This document shows positions 54,378 to 63,233 of a stretch of 64,000 bases of DNA, in pieces (position 1 is the first letter of the stretch; every line of letters starts with the position of its first letter). Source of the stretch: Nostoc sp. LPT (GTDB lineage: Bacteria > Cyanobacteriota > Cyanobacteriia > Cyanobacteriales > Nostocaceae). The DNA lies in the NCBI RefSeq assembly GCF_017115165.1, contig NZ_JABXKF010000063.1, positions 1 to 64,000 of the forward strand, given 5' to 3'. A program made the position numbers and the translations under genes. The notes beneath the pieces were generated by a model that had not been told where the DNA came from, did not search any database, and worked only from the letters and a program-made list of their open reading frames with translations.

Positions 54378-55694
54378 ATGAGAAGACAATTTAACCGACG
54401 CAAGTTTATAATTTACGGTTCTTTAACTTTTGGAAGCAGCTTTTTTTTGAAAGCTTGCGCGAACAATTCTCCAACTGCTACAGAGAGTCCAGTTGCGCCT
54501 CCTACTGCTTCACCAGCGGCGGCTACTGCTAGTGACACCATAAAAGTAGGTATTTTGCATTCTCTGAGTGGTACGATGTCTATTAGTGAAAAAAGCGTTG
54601 TTGATGCTGAAAAATTAGCAATCAAAGAAATTAACGCAGCTGGTGGTGTCTTAGGTAAACAAATTGAAGCAATTACCGAAGATGGCGCTTCTAACTGGGA
54701 TACTTTTAGAGAAAAAGCAACCAAGCTAATCGATCAAGATAAAGTTGCTGTAGTCTTTGGTTGTTGGACTTCTGCTAGCCGCAAGAATGTTAAGCCAGTA
54801 TTCGAGAGCAAAAATCACATGCTCTGGTATCCTGTACAATACGAAGGTCAAGAGTGTTCTAAAAATATTTTCTATACTGGCGCTGCGCCAAATCAACAAA
54901 TTGAACCGTCTGTTGATTGGCTGTTAAAAAACAAGGGCAAAGAATTCTTCTTAGTTGGCTCTGACTACGTTTTTCCTCGGACTGCTAACACAATTATTAA
55001 AGCTCAACTAGAAGCTTTAGGCGGAAAAACAGTCGGTGAAGATTATTTACCTCTTGGCAACACAGAAGTTACACCAATTATCACTAAAATTAAGCAAGCT
55101 TTGCCTAATGGAGGTGTAATTTACAATACTCTGAATGGTGATAGTAACGTTGCTTTCTTCAAACAATTGAAAGGTGCTGGATTGACAGCAGAAAGATATC
55201 CTTCCATGTCTGTCAGTATTGCCGAAGAAGAAGTTAAAGCAATTGGTATAGAGTATCTCAAAGGTCACTACGCTGCTTGGAATTACTTCCAAACAGTAGA
55301 CACACCTGCTAATAAGAAGTTTGTCGCAGCTTTTAAGAAAGAGTACGGCGAGAATCGAGTAACAAATGACCCAATGGAAGCAGCATACATTGCAGTTTAT
55401 TTGTGGAAGCAAGCAGTACAAAAAGCTGGTACTACAGACATTGCTAAGGTAAGTGCTGCGGCTTATGGTCAAACCATAGATGCACCTGAAGGTAAAGTGA
55501 CAATGGATGCTAATCATCACATATCTAAAATTGTGCGAATTGGTCAAGTAAGGCTAGATGGTTTGTTTGATATTGTCTATGCTACTCCTGCACCAGTTGA
55601 GCCAGTTCCTTGGAATCAATTTGTGAAAGAAACTAAGGGATTTGCTTGTGATTGGAGTGACCCTGCTAAAGGTGGTAAGTACAATAAAACCTAA
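54378..55694 (+). CDS. urtA: Urea ABC transporter substrate-binding protein UrtA
   Basis: A 438-residue periplasmic binding protein. The N-terminus has a twin-arginine-type RRKF and a Cys at 27 in FFLKACANN that may be lipidated (Lys at -2 is atypical). The Leu/Ile/Val-type fold starts at [17 protein letters not shown] and includes [18 protein letters not shown] and [16 protein letters not shown] blocks specific to UrtA/FmdD. It binds urea outside the membrane and feeds the UrtBC channel. It is first in a four-gene cluster. Confidence 0.95.
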   Translation: MRRQFNRRKFIIYGSLTFGSSFFLKACANNSPTATESPVAPPTASPAAATASDTIKVGILHSLSGTMSISEKSVVDAEKLAIKEINAAGGVLGKQIEAITEDGASNWDTFREKATKLIDQDKVAVVFGCWTSASRKNVKPVFESKNHMLWYPVQYEGQECSKNIFYTGAAPNQQIEPSVDWLLKNKGKEFFLVGSDYVFPRTANTIIKAQLEALGGKTVGEDYLPLGNTEVTPIITKIKQALPNGGVIYNTLNGDSNVAFFKQLKGAGLTAERYPSMSVSIAEEEVKAIGIEYLKGHYAAWNYFQTVDTPANKKFVAAFKKEYGENRVTNDPMEAAYIAVYLWKQAVQKAGTTDIAKVSAAAYGQTIDAPEGKVTMDANHHISKIVRIGQVRLDGLFDIVYATPAPVEPVPWNQFVKETKGFACDWSDPAKGGKYNKT

Positions 55695-55725
55695 ATAATT
55701 CGTAATTTGTAATTCGTAATATTCT

Positions 55726-55750
55726 CGTTCCCAGTCTCAGGCTGGGAACG
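55726..55750. repeat. Small hairpin between urtA and urtB
   Basis: CGTTCCCAG-TCTCAGG-CTGGGAACG forms a 9-bp stem, similar to the hairpin at 14594-14622. In the 105-base urtA-urtB gap it may attenuate transcription so that more binding protein than permease is made. Confidence 0.5.
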
Positions 55751-55799
55751 AAGCACACGAAACACTAACTACTCGCTGATAGCTTTTGTGGAGAAATAA

Positions 55800-56960
55800 G
55801 TGTTAGCAGGATTCTTAGAAGCTGTATTTAATGGTATTAGTATTGGCGCTGTATTATTAATTGCTGCATTGGGACTGGCGATTATATTTGGATTGATGGG
55901 CGTTATCAATATGGCGCATGGTGAATTGATGATGTTTGGCGCTTATACAACTTATGTTGTGCAAAATGTTTGCAAACAATTGGGTGGGCTGTGGTTTGAA
56001 GTCTATATATTTTTGGCTTTGATCATTGCATTTATATTCACGGCTGCTGTGGGATTACTTTTAGAAAAAGGCGTGATTCGTTATCTCTATGGACGCCCAT
56101 TAGAAACTCTATTGGCAACTTGGGGAGTAAGTTTAATTTTTCAGCAGTTTGTCCGCAGTGTGAATTGGGTATTGATAATTGGCATAGGCTTATTTTCTCT
56201 GCTGTTTTTTGGAGGTTTATGGATTTTAAATTCTCGTACTGATTTAGGAAGAGTTCGTAACTGGATTGTGGCGGTGATATTTTTATTATCGCTGGGGGTG
56301 ACAATCACAACGGGCAATTTATTGAGTCAAACTTATCAGTTAGCAGTAACTCAACCTTGGTTTGGCGCTCAAAATGTAGATGTAACAGCACCGACTTGGT
56401 TACAAGCAGGGATGTCTTTAGGTGGTGTGCAATTACCCTTTGCCAGATTATTTATTATTGCTTTAACAATAATCTGTGTGGCGGGAATTTACTTATTTTT
56501 ACAACGTTCTAGCTGGGGTTTAAGAATTCGGGCGGTGACGCAAAACCGAAGTATGAGCGCTTGTTTGGGTATCCCAACTCAAAAGGTGGATGCAATTACT
56601 TTTGCATTGGGTTCTGGTTTAGCTGGTGTGGCTGGATGTGCGATTAGTTTGCTTGGTTCTGTAGGGCCAAATACGGGACAAAACTATATTATTGATACTT
56701 TTATGGTGGTTGTCGTTGGAGGTGTGGGGAATTTAGCCGGGACGATTGTGGCGGCGTTGGGTATTGGTACGGCTAATTTTTTAATTGGTTCTGGTACTTT
56801 GGCTTTGTTGTTGACTCCTGTTAAACCTTTGGCTGATTTGTTTACTTTTTTTGCCACGACGAGTATGGCTAAGGTGATGGTGTTTGCGCTGATTATTGTG
56901 TTTTTACAGTGGAAGCCTGGAGGGATTTTTCCGCAGAAGGGACGTACTGTTGATGTTTAA
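55800..56960 (+). CDS. urtB: Urea ABC transporter permease UrtB
   Basis: A 386-residue membrane protein of the LivH type, starting with GTG at 55800 preceded by GGAG. It has ~8-10 transmembrane segments, with the branched-chain permease blocks IFGLMGVINMAHGELMMFGA and QNRSMSACLGIPTQKVDAIT. The long LFSLLFFGGLWILNSRTDL insert is seen in UrtB. It forms the channel with UrtC. It overlaps the proposed urtC start by 8 bases. Confidence 0.95.
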   Translation: MLAGFLEAVFNGISIGAVLLIAALGLAIIFGLMGVINMAHGELMMFGAYTTYVVQNVCKQLGGLWFEVYIFLALIIAFIFTAAVGLLLEKGVIRYLYGRPLETLLATWGVSLIFQQFVRSVNWVLIIGIGLFSLLFFGGLWILNSRTDLGRVRNWIVAVIFLLSLGVTITTGNLLSQTYQLAVTQPWFGAQNVDVTAPTWLQAGMSLGGVQLPFARLFIIALTIICVAGIYLFLQRSSWGLRIRAVTQNRSMSACLGIPTQKVDAITFALGSGLAGVAGCAISLLGSVGPNTGQNYIIDTFMVVVVGGVGNLAGTIVAALGIGTANFLIGSGTLALLLTPVKPLADLFTFFATTSMAKVMVFALIIVFLQWKPGGIFPQKGRTVDV

Positions 56961-58161
56961 ACCGCAGAGACGCAGTGAACCAGCGCTGCGGGAGGGTTTC
57001 CCTCCGCAGGCGACTGGTGAACCCGAAGGGAGGACGCAGAAAATGAGGAAGAGGGGAGGAGGGTTATTAATTGAGGTAGGGGTGGTGGTTACGATCGCAC
57101 TTCTCCTTATAATTATCATGCCACTGCTGTTGTCGGAGTTTCGTCTGAATTTGTTGGGGCGATTTTTATCGCTGGCGATCGCAGCTTTAGGTATTGATTT
57201 GATTTGGGGTTATACTGGCTTACTAAGTTTGGGACATGGTATTTTCTTTGGTTTGGGTGGATATGCGATCGCAATGTATCTGAAACTGCAAGTCCCTACT
57301 GGAGAATTGCCTGATTTCATGGGTCTTTATGGAGTTACGGAACTTCCCGCGTTTTGGCAACCTTTTTATTCTTTTCCTTTGACAATAGCTTTGGTGGTAC
57401 TAATTCCAGGGTTATTGGCGGGATTGTTGGGATATTTGGTTTTCCGAAATCGTCTCAAGGGTGTTTATTTTTCTATCTTGACTCAAGCTGGAACTATTGT
57501 ATTTTTCAACTTTTTTAACGGTCAGCAAAAACTATTCAATGGTACAAACGGACTGATAGATTTTACAACCTTGTTTGGAGCAACGGTCAGCGATGCCAAA
57601 ACGCAGTTTGTTTTTTACACGCTGACGGTAGTGTTTCTCGCAATCACCTATGGAATTTGTCGCTGGTTGACAACTGGACGCTTTGGGAGGTTGTTGATAG
57701 CGATTCGGGATGATGAAAGTCGGGTAAGATTTTCTGGCTATGACCCTACAGATTTTAAGGTGGTGGTGTTTGCAGTTTCTGGTGCGATCGCAGGTATAGC
57801 AGGAGCATTTTACACTATTCAAAGTGGTTCTGTATCACCCAGAGCAATGGATATTGCTTTTTCGATTGAAATGGTGATTTGGGTAGCTGTGGGGGGACGC
57901 GCTACTTTAATTGGGGCGATTGTCGGAACTTTGTTAGTAAATTATGCCCGCACTTTTTTAAGCGAACAATTTGCCGAAATCTGGCTATTTTTCCAAGGCG
58001 CACTATTTTTGATTGTCGTCACAGTCCTTCCTGACGGCATCGTGGGATGGTTACGCAGTCAAAATATTTCTCTTTTCCACCGTCGTCAAGAAATTGCTAC
58101 ATATCCCACCTTGGAAGAAGACCCTGAAGTGCAACATGAACGCGAAAATATTGGAAACTGA
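56953..58161 (+). CDS. urtC: Urea ABC transporter permease UrtC
   Basis: A LivM-type permease: LIWGYTGLLSLGHGIFFGLG, RLLIAIRDDESRVRFSGYDP and VAVGGRATLIGAIVGTLLVN, with about ten transmembrane segments. 402 residues if started at ATG 56953, which overlaps urtB. A later ATG at 57043 gives 372 residues. Bases 56975-57035 are a dispersed palindromic repeat read through in frame (REGFPPQATGEPEGRTQ), so the longer form would carry a repeat-derived N-terminal tail. The gene overlaps urtD by 26 bases. Confidence 0.92.
   Translation: MFKPQRRSEPALREGFPPQATGEPEGRTQKMRKRGGGLLIEVGVVVTIALLLIIIMPLLLSEFRLNLLGRFLSLAIAALGIDLIWGYTGLLSLGHGIFFGLGGYAIAMYLKLQVPTGELPDFMGLYGVTELPAFWQPFYSFPLTIALVVLIPGLLAGLLGYLVFRNRLKGVYFSILTQAGTIVFFNFFNGQQKLFNGTNGLIDFTTLFGATVSDAKTQFVFYTLTVVFLAITYGICRWLTTGRFGRLLIAIRDDESRVRFSGYDPTDFKVVVFAVSGAIAGIAGAFYTIQSGSVSPRAMDIAFSIEMVIWVAVGGRATLIGAIVGTLLVNYARTFLSEQFAEIWLFFQGALFLIVVTVLPDGIVGWLRSQNISLFHRRQEIATYPTLEEDPEVQHERENIGN
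56975..57035. repeat. Dispersed palindromic repeat inserted at the 5' end of urtC
   Basis: The segment GCGCTGCGGGAGGGTTTCCC, then TCCGCAGGCGACTGG and GAACCCGAAGGGAGG is a GC-rich palindromic unit of a kind scattered in Nostoc genomes. It falls between the two candidate urtC starts and preserves the reading frame. Confidence 0.65.
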
Positions 58162-58882
58162 AAACGTAACTGTTAGTTTTGACGGTTTTAAGGCTTTAAA
58201 CCAGCTTAACTTTAGCATGGATGTGGGTGAATTACGAGTAGTAATTGGCCCCAATGGTGCGGGAAAGACAACGTTTCTGGATGTGATTACGGGTAAAGTT
58301 CAGCCAACCGTGGGGCGAGTTTTATTCAAAGGAAGAAATCTGCGTTCTTTACCTGAATATAAAATTGCCCGATTGGGAATTGGGCGCAAGTTTCAAACAC
58401 CCAGAATTTACCTGAACTTAACGCCCCGTGAAAATTTAGAAATTACCAGTAACCAGAAGAAAAATGTCTTTTCTACTTTGTTTGAACATTCTAATGCTGT
58501 TGAAAAGAATAATATTAAAGGATTATTAGAAACCATCGGTTTAACGCCGAAAGCCGATATCAGAGCTGCTTTACTTTCTCACGGAGAAAAGCAACGTTTA
58601 GAAATTGGGATGTTAGTAGCACAGTCCCCAGATTTATTACTTGTTGATGAACCCGTTGCGGGTTTAACAGATGAAGAAACATACAACATTGGCGAATTAC
58701 TTTTAGCACTAGCGCAGAGTCATTCAATTTTAGTCATTGAACATGATATGGAATTTGTGCGTCAAATTGCCAAAAAAGTAACAGTATTACATGAAGGTTC
58801 GGTGCTGTGCGAAGGGAATTTTGAAGAAGTGCAAAATGACTCTCGTGTGATTGAAGTATATCTGGGAAAACAGGAAGAATGA
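58136..58882 (+). CDS. urtD: Urea ABC transporter ATP-binding protein UrtD
   Basis: 248 residues from the ATG at 58136, inside the 3' end of urtC. Walker A is GPNGAGKTT, the signature region is LSHGEKQRLEIG (a shifted LSGGQ as in LivG types) and Walker B is LLLVDEPVAGLTDEE, with the switch His in VIEHDMEFV. It hydrolyses ATP on the cytoplasmic side for urea uptake. In other cyanobacteria the second ATPase, UrtE, follows, but here the next genes are on the other strand and unrelated. Confidence 0.95.
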   Translation: MNAKILETENVTVSFDGFKALNQLNFSMDVGELRVVIGPNGAGKTTFLDVITGKVQPTVGRVLFKGRNLRSLPEYKIARLGIGRKFQTPRIYLNLTPRENLEITSNQKKNVFSTLFEHSNAVEKNNIKGLLETIGLTPKADIRAALLSHGEKQRLEIGMLVAQSPDLLLVDEPVAGLTDEETYNIGELLLALAQSHSILVIEHDMEFVRQIAKKVTVLHEGSVLCEGNFEEVQNDSRVIEVYLGKQEE

Positions 58883-58903
58883 AACAATTCGCAATACGCA
58901 TTT

Positions 58904-59317
58904 TTATACCCGCTCAACAACTTCATCTTTTTCCCAAATAACAGATTCTTCCATTGTCCCAAGCTCCACGAAAGCTTTGGCAGCTTTAAGGGTTGTATTC
59001 AGATCAACGCAGGACGAAGCCGGATAAACACCTTCTTGCCCCCCAACTATCACGAATTCGTCTATATCTGATTTAGATGGGTCAACAAGATAGTGAAAAT
59101 TCTCATTATCAAATGTCAAATACACTACATATTTTCCTAAGCCACCACTTAGAGCCATGTGGGTTTCGCTATCTGTTTCTAAGGTTACAAGTGTTTTGTG
59201 ATGCCCGTCTAACTCTCTAATAGCTGATTCTATTTCTTTCCAACTATGCGCTTGCTCTACACAACCCTTGTTCTGATTTCCAATCCAATCTTCAACTGAA
59301 AATTTTGTTATGAACAT
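58904..59317 (-). CDS. Imm1-family immunity protein
   Basis: 137 residues from the ATG at 59317, with a GAGG ribosome site 9 bases upstream. The pattern ALSGGLGKYVVYLTFD, FVIVGGQEGVYPASSCVDLN and KAAKAFVELGTMEESVIWE is that of Imm1 proteins, which neutralise deaminase toxins of polymorphic toxin systems. It lies 8 bases after the stop of the deaminase reading frame, an ordinary toxin-immunity layout. The gene is intact although the toxin is frameshifted. Confidence 0.88.
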   Translation of the reverse strand: MFITKFSVEDWIGNQNKGCVEQAHSWKEIESAIRELDGHHKTLVTLETDSETHMALSGGLGKYVVYLTFDNENFHYLVDPSKSDIDEFVIVGGQEGVYPASSCVDLNTTLKAAKAFVELGTMEESVIWEKDEVVERV

Positions 59318-59325
59318 AATTAACC

Positions 59326-60034
59326 TCACTTCAATGTAATTGTCTGACGACCGCTAGGGCTAATAACTTCTATTTCTTCTAAACCAAGCTGTCTAGCCAT
59401 TCCTTTCACACCTCCGTTCTGACCACATGCTCATGCATTGATCCCGATCGACTATTAAACGCGCTCGGCCTCCTCTTAATCCTGCATCAAAGGCTTGTTG
59501 GAAAGCATCAGCTTCAGCGTGTGTGCGACTAATTGGATTTACTTTAAGTGTAATCTTTCTGCGATTGGGATTGCTGCCAGCACTGATACCAAAAAATACG
59601 CTACTACCTATCTCTAACTTTGCGATTGTAGCGCGATCGTCCTCACTACCTGCTGGAGTCAGACCAAGCTGTTGCCTATACTCTGCTAATTCTTCAAAAA
59701 TAAGCTTATATTTAAGCTGTTGCATCTCCAATGCTGGAGCTAAAGTGTTTATATCTGGATTTTTTACTACCTCTTCTGAGCCAACAGGACAGCTATAAAC
59801 TACATAAGTCCATATTCCTGGATTATCGGCTTCAGCACTTTCACCCTCATAAAAAGTAACCGTTCCATCTTCTTCGCACTCATAATAACCTGAGTAAACA
59901 TCTTCCCAATCGCAATCTGAGTTTTCTAGCACCCATCGAATTTTAGCTAATACACCAGCAATATGATGAGGTTCAGTTTCTCTCTGGACTAAACGTTCTC
60001 CTTCCCACTCATAGTTGTGTAACTCAAGAGGCAT
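59326..60034 (-). pseudogene. Deaminase-domain toxin, frameshifted at the zinc motif
   Basis: From 60034 the frame reads LHNYEWEGERLVQRETEPHH in an acidic N-terminal part, then PISRTHAEADAFQQAFDAG with the deaminase H-A-E, then RLIVDRDQCM. There the frame breaks. The other frame gives ACGQNGGVKGMARQLG, then LEEIEVISPSGRQTITLK, ending at TGA 59328-59326, so the intact protein would read DRDQCMACG with both zinc cysteines. A one-base insertion next to the codon for M therefore destroys the second half. The present open frame ends at 59393 after 213 residues with a nonsense tail. An N-terminal secretion module is not evident. Confidence 0.85.
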
Positions 60035-60290
60035 TGCAACAAAGCTTTTAAATAGAATTAGGTTCCATAAACTGGAACCTAAATAATAACCTAATGCCTA
60101 ATGTCCACCAAGTAATCTCAAAATTACTGTAAATTAGTGAATTAGTTCTTATTTAGGAAAACAGGAAAATTAAAAAATGCCATAACTTTTCTTCTCTACG
60201 AGAGGCTGCGCCAATGAGACGCTCTTGCTAGCTTGCTTCCCGGTAGGGGTACGTTAAGCTGCGCGATCGCATTTTCTATTTCCCTAGTAA
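60035..60290. repeat. Intergenic region with palindromic dispersed repeats
   Basis: Bases ~60195-60275 consist of words such as GAGAGGCTGCGCCAATGAGA, GCTAGCTTGCTTCCCGGTAG and TAAGCTGCGCGATCGC, which are dispersed repeats in Nostoc. No gene. Confidence 0.5.
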
Positions 60291-60884
60291 TTATGGTCGG
60301 TTTGCGCTGTTAAACACCTGCTCTACTGTTAGCGCCCAATCAGCAATTATTACTGATTCCATGCAAGTCGCACCTGTAAATATCTTATCCTCATACTGTC
60401 CCTCCACCCACTGGCAAATTGTAATTTGTTGTATCTGTGGGTCAACAATCCAATACTCTAATATTTCCCTAGCAGCATACTCTGTCCGCTTGTAGCGATA
60501 ATCACGAACACTGTTTGCTGTTCCCGGAGAAACAATTTCAATCACTAGCGTAGGCGGCGGCATATCACGGGTGAGGGTAGCACGAGTAGCACCGATAAGG
60601 GCAGCATAAGAATCTTCTGTGTGAACCATTAAGTCAGGTAAACGACATCTCGCCCGTCGCCCCGCCACCTCAATTTCTGTATCCTTGTGAGCAACTAAAT
60701 AAAAGGTGAAATGTTTTAGTAGTTCAACGAATAGAAATCTTGCCAAATTGCTATTTTCCTGACTTTCTGGTGGGATCTCAACTAGTTCTCCATCCACCAA
60801 TTCATAGCGCGTGTCTGTACCATCGTCATAGGTAAGATACTCCTCAAAGGTCAGCAGTTTTTGGGTTTTCGTCGTTTGGGTCAT
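60291..60884 (-). CDS. Uma2-family (DUF820) PD-(D/E)XK nuclease-like protein
   Basis: A 197-residue protein: LTFEEYLTYDDGTDTRYELV and DGELVEIPPESQEN at the N-terminus, DTEIEVAGRRARCRLPDLM and PPTLVIEIVSPGT for the nuclease core (PDL...E.V), and REILEYWIVDPQIQQITIC at the end. This is the very expanded Uma2 family in cyanobacteria, with a restriction-endonuclease fold and unclear role. Complete and of normal length. Confidence 0.92.
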   Translation of the reverse strand: MTQTTKTQKLLTFEEYLTYDDGTDTRYELVDGELVEIPPESQENSNLARFLFVELLKHFTFYLVAHKDTEIEVAGRRARCRLPDLMVHTEDSYAALIGATRATLTRDMPPPTLVIEIVSPGTANSVRDYRYKRTEYAAREILEYWIVDPQIQQITICQWVEGQYEDKIFTGATCMESVIIADWALTVEQVFNSANRP

Positions 60885-61128
60885 TTGCTTTGGCTAGCAT
60901 CTATTATGAAGTATGAGCTATATATTCCAGTTAGCCAAACAGTCAGTAATTACATATGGTTTGTGCAAGATGTGGAGCATTGCTAGACACAGGGGATTTC
61001 TTTGATTAATTGAAATGCTTTTAATATTACCTTCCAGTAGCCTAACAACGCCGATGTACCCGCACACAATCAATATTTGTGGAGAAAAGCTATAATTGCC
61101 CTAGCTTTAGTTGAAATCGTTTATTCCT

Positions 61129-61410
61129 ATGAGCCAACTGCTAACATTAGAACTAAGTGATGATGTCTATGCAGCTTTGCAGCAGCAGGCTGATGCCATC
61201 GGGCTTTCGGTAGCAGAATTGATTGTGACATCTCTTGATGCGCAGCATGGTCTTCTGATTGGTGCAAAGCTACAACCAGAAGTTCAGCCAGAAGAAGCAC
61301 GTCAACGGTTACTTAGTTATGCAGGTGCAATTAGCTTGGGTTATGCCACAGGTATAGATAACGAAAGCATTGATGCTGACTTGGCAAAAGCTTACACCAA
61401 TGACTTTTAA
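61129..61410 (+). CDS. Antitoxin-like protein of a VapBC-type pair
   Basis: 93 residues from the ATG at 61129 (MSQLLTLELSDDVYAALQQQ, ADAIGLSVAELIVTSLDAQ), a ribbon-helix-helix-like N-terminus, then a tail ISLGYATGIDNESIDADLAK typical of partners of PIN toxins in cyanobacteria. An earlier ATG at 61111 is possible. The PIN gene follows 17 bases later. Confidence 0.75.
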   Translation: MSQLLTLELSDDVYAALQQQADAIGLSVAELIVTSLDAQHGLLIGAKLQPEVQPEEARQRLLSYAGAISLGYATGIDNESIDADLAKAYTNDF

Positions 61411-61427
61411 GCATTGGAATGTAGATC

Positions 61428-61832
61428 ATGCTGCTTGATACGTCAGGATTGCTCTGCTTTCTCCATAAAGATGAGCCACAACATGAAAGGGCAGTTGAAC
61501 TGATTGCTACTACAAGCAGAACTCGGCTTACGCACAACTATGTTCTAGCAGAATTAGTGGCTCTAGCATTGGTTCGAGGCTTTTCCCGTTCAATTGTACT
61601 GTCATACAGCCTTGAACTGATCAACAATTCAAACGTTCAAATTGTATGGGTTGATGAGCCGCTACATCGAGAAGCAATAGATTTATTGTTAGCAAGACAG
61701 GATAAAACCTATTCATTATGTGATGCTGTAAGCTTTGTGTTGATGCGTAGGCAAGGAATTATGGAGGCATTAACAACTGATAAACACTTTGAGCAAGAAG
61801 GTTTTACTCGTTTGTTGCGGTTAGCAGGCTAA
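61428..61832 (+). CDS. VapC-type PIN-domain RNase toxin (intact)
   Basis: A 134-residue PIN protein: MLLDTSGLLCFLHKDEPQHE (first Asp), LTHNYVLAELVALALVRG (Glu), YSLCDAVSFVLMRRQGIMEA (Asp) and ALTTDKHFEQEGF (Asp). All four acidic positions are present. It likely cleaves tRNA or rRNA when released from its antitoxin. Unlike the other toxins in this window it has no interruption. Confidence 0.88.
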   Translation: MLLDTSGLLCFLHKDEPQHERAVELIATTSRTRLTHNYVLAELVALALVRGFSRSIVLSYSLELINNSNVQIVWVDEPLHREAIDLLLARQDKTYSLCDAVSFVLMRRQGIMEALTTDKHFEQEGFTRLLRLAG

Positions 61833-62035
61833 CACTGCGCTGCGCCTCTGCGTGAAATTTTCATCTCTATATCTTCCATAGCAATTTCTAATGTCTGGCG
61901 ATCAAATGGAAAATTTTGGACATCTTAATTGTGATAAAAAGCTCGCTTCAGCCAGAGGTAGAAACACCTTTGAGATTTTAGATTGTTCAATCCAAAATCT
62001 CAAATCCAAAATCTAAAATGGTATTATCTCATTTT

Positions 62036-62431
62036 CTATGCAGTTTTCTCATTCTTATCTGATGCTTGTTCTGCAAGATTTTTTAAGCGGCTCGCTCTCA
62101 TTTTGCGGAGGCGATCGCTATTGCGAACACCACCCGCCATTTCATATTCAGCGCTGTCTTTGCCGTACTTGATCGCAACCACCATTAACATTTTCTCAGA
62201 AAGCTGCTTCAAGTTTTTTTCCATCTCTTCAACTTCTGTTAAAGTAGAGTCAACTATAGCCAGAGCGCTATTATGAACATCAAGTTTGTTACGCAACTGT
62301 TCGATTGACTCAATCAGTTTTTCTAAAGTATAATTTTCTTCAAATTTAATGCTTGGAAGAATCGATTTCATCCCAGATGCTCTTAATTCAGCTTTTTCTA
62401 AAACGCGGGATGTACGTTTTTGACGAGACAT
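62036..62431 (-). CDS. Small basic coiled-coil protein, paralogue of the gene at 50688
   Basis: A 131-residue protein: basic start MSRQKRTSRVLEKAELRASG, helical centre TLEKLIESIEQLRNKLDVHN and the block KYGKDSAEYEMAGGVRNSDR, shared with the 50.7-kb gene. About 35% of positions look alike by eye. Unknown function. It lies beside the 21-bp array at 62592. Confidence 0.8.
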   Translation of the reverse strand: MSRQKRTSRVLEKAELRASGMKSILPSIKFEENYTLEKLIESIEQLRNKLDVHNSALAIVDSTLTEVEEMEKNLKQLSEKMLMVVAIKYGKDSAEYEMAGGVRNSDRLRKMRASRLKNLAEQASDKNEKTA

Positions 62432-62591
62432 AATTTTGCTCTTTTAAGATACTTCTAGAACTAGCTTGCCTCAATTAAACCCAATTCCGGTTCAGCATAA
62501 ATCGCCATTCCCGATCGTAAAATTTTTCGCTTATACCAGTAATGTCTCGGTATATAATTACTCATGTACCAAGGCAAGAGGTAGGAAACAC

Positions 62592-62843
62592 GAGAGTAGT
62601 TGCTACAGGCTTGAGAGTAGTCGCTACAGGCTTGAGAGTAGTCGCTACAGACTTGAGAGTAGTCGCTACAGACTTGAGAGTAGTCGCTACAGATTTGAGA
62701 GTAGTCGCTACAGACTTGAGAGTAGTCGCTACAGACTTGAGAGTAGTCGCTACAGACTTGGGAGTAGTCGCTACAGACTTGGGAGTAGTCGCTACAGACT
62801 TGAGAGTAGTCGCTACAGACTTGGGAGTAGTCGCTACAGACTT
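62592..62843. repeat. Twelve tandem 21-bp units
   Basis: Twelve units of GAGAGTAGTCGCTACAGACTT with only single-base variants (GGGAGT, AGATTT, AGGCTT), plus a start of a 13th. Every frame stays open (RVVATDL, YRLESSR, VATTLKS), so long ORFs on both strands are artefacts. It runs straight into the DUF433-like fragment. Confidence 0.97.
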
Positions 62844-63086
62844 GAGAGTAGTTCTGAAATTGACAAGCTGTTTTCTGATTGGGGCGATCGCTATCCATCG
62901 CTGAATCTGGCCGATGTTTACGCCACAATCGCCTTTTACCTCAATCACCAGGCAGAAGTAGAAGCCTACTTGCAACAGCGACAGCAACAATCACAAGAGA
63001 TTCGGGCAATGAATCAAGCGAGATTTGATCCACAAGGCTTGCGCGATCGCCTGCTTGCCCGCAAAACAGCGCCAGAAGCATTTTAA
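62844..63086 (+). pseudogene. DUF433-like C-terminal fragment joined to the 21-bp array
   Basis: In frame with the repeat reading YRLESS, the sequence continues SEIDKLFSDWGDRYPSLNLA and DVYATIAFYLNHQAEVEAYL to QGLRDRLLARKTAPEAF. RYP.L.LADVYA.I.YYL.H..EVEAYL is the C-terminal helical part of DUF433 antitoxin-like proteins. The first half of the usual domain is missing and the repeat takes its place. Without a clear start codon it is probably a remnant. An in-frame TTG at 62466 would give a 206-residue repeat-containing protein, which I consider unlikely. Confidence 0.6.
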
Positions 63087-63233
63087 AACTGCTTGCTGAT
63101 GAAAACTTTGATAATTTTTAACAGAGCGATCGCCAGATAGAGACTTGATATCAAAACTAAACAGTTAAAAATGCAACAACAATTAGCGATCGCAAAATTA
63201 CAGCAATTTTCATCTATTTGAACCACATCTGTT

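Noticed and set aside
62461..62990. Several long frames on both strands over the 12-unit array
   Set aside because: They encode only the periodic heptapeptides of the 21-bp repeat, plus chance flanks.
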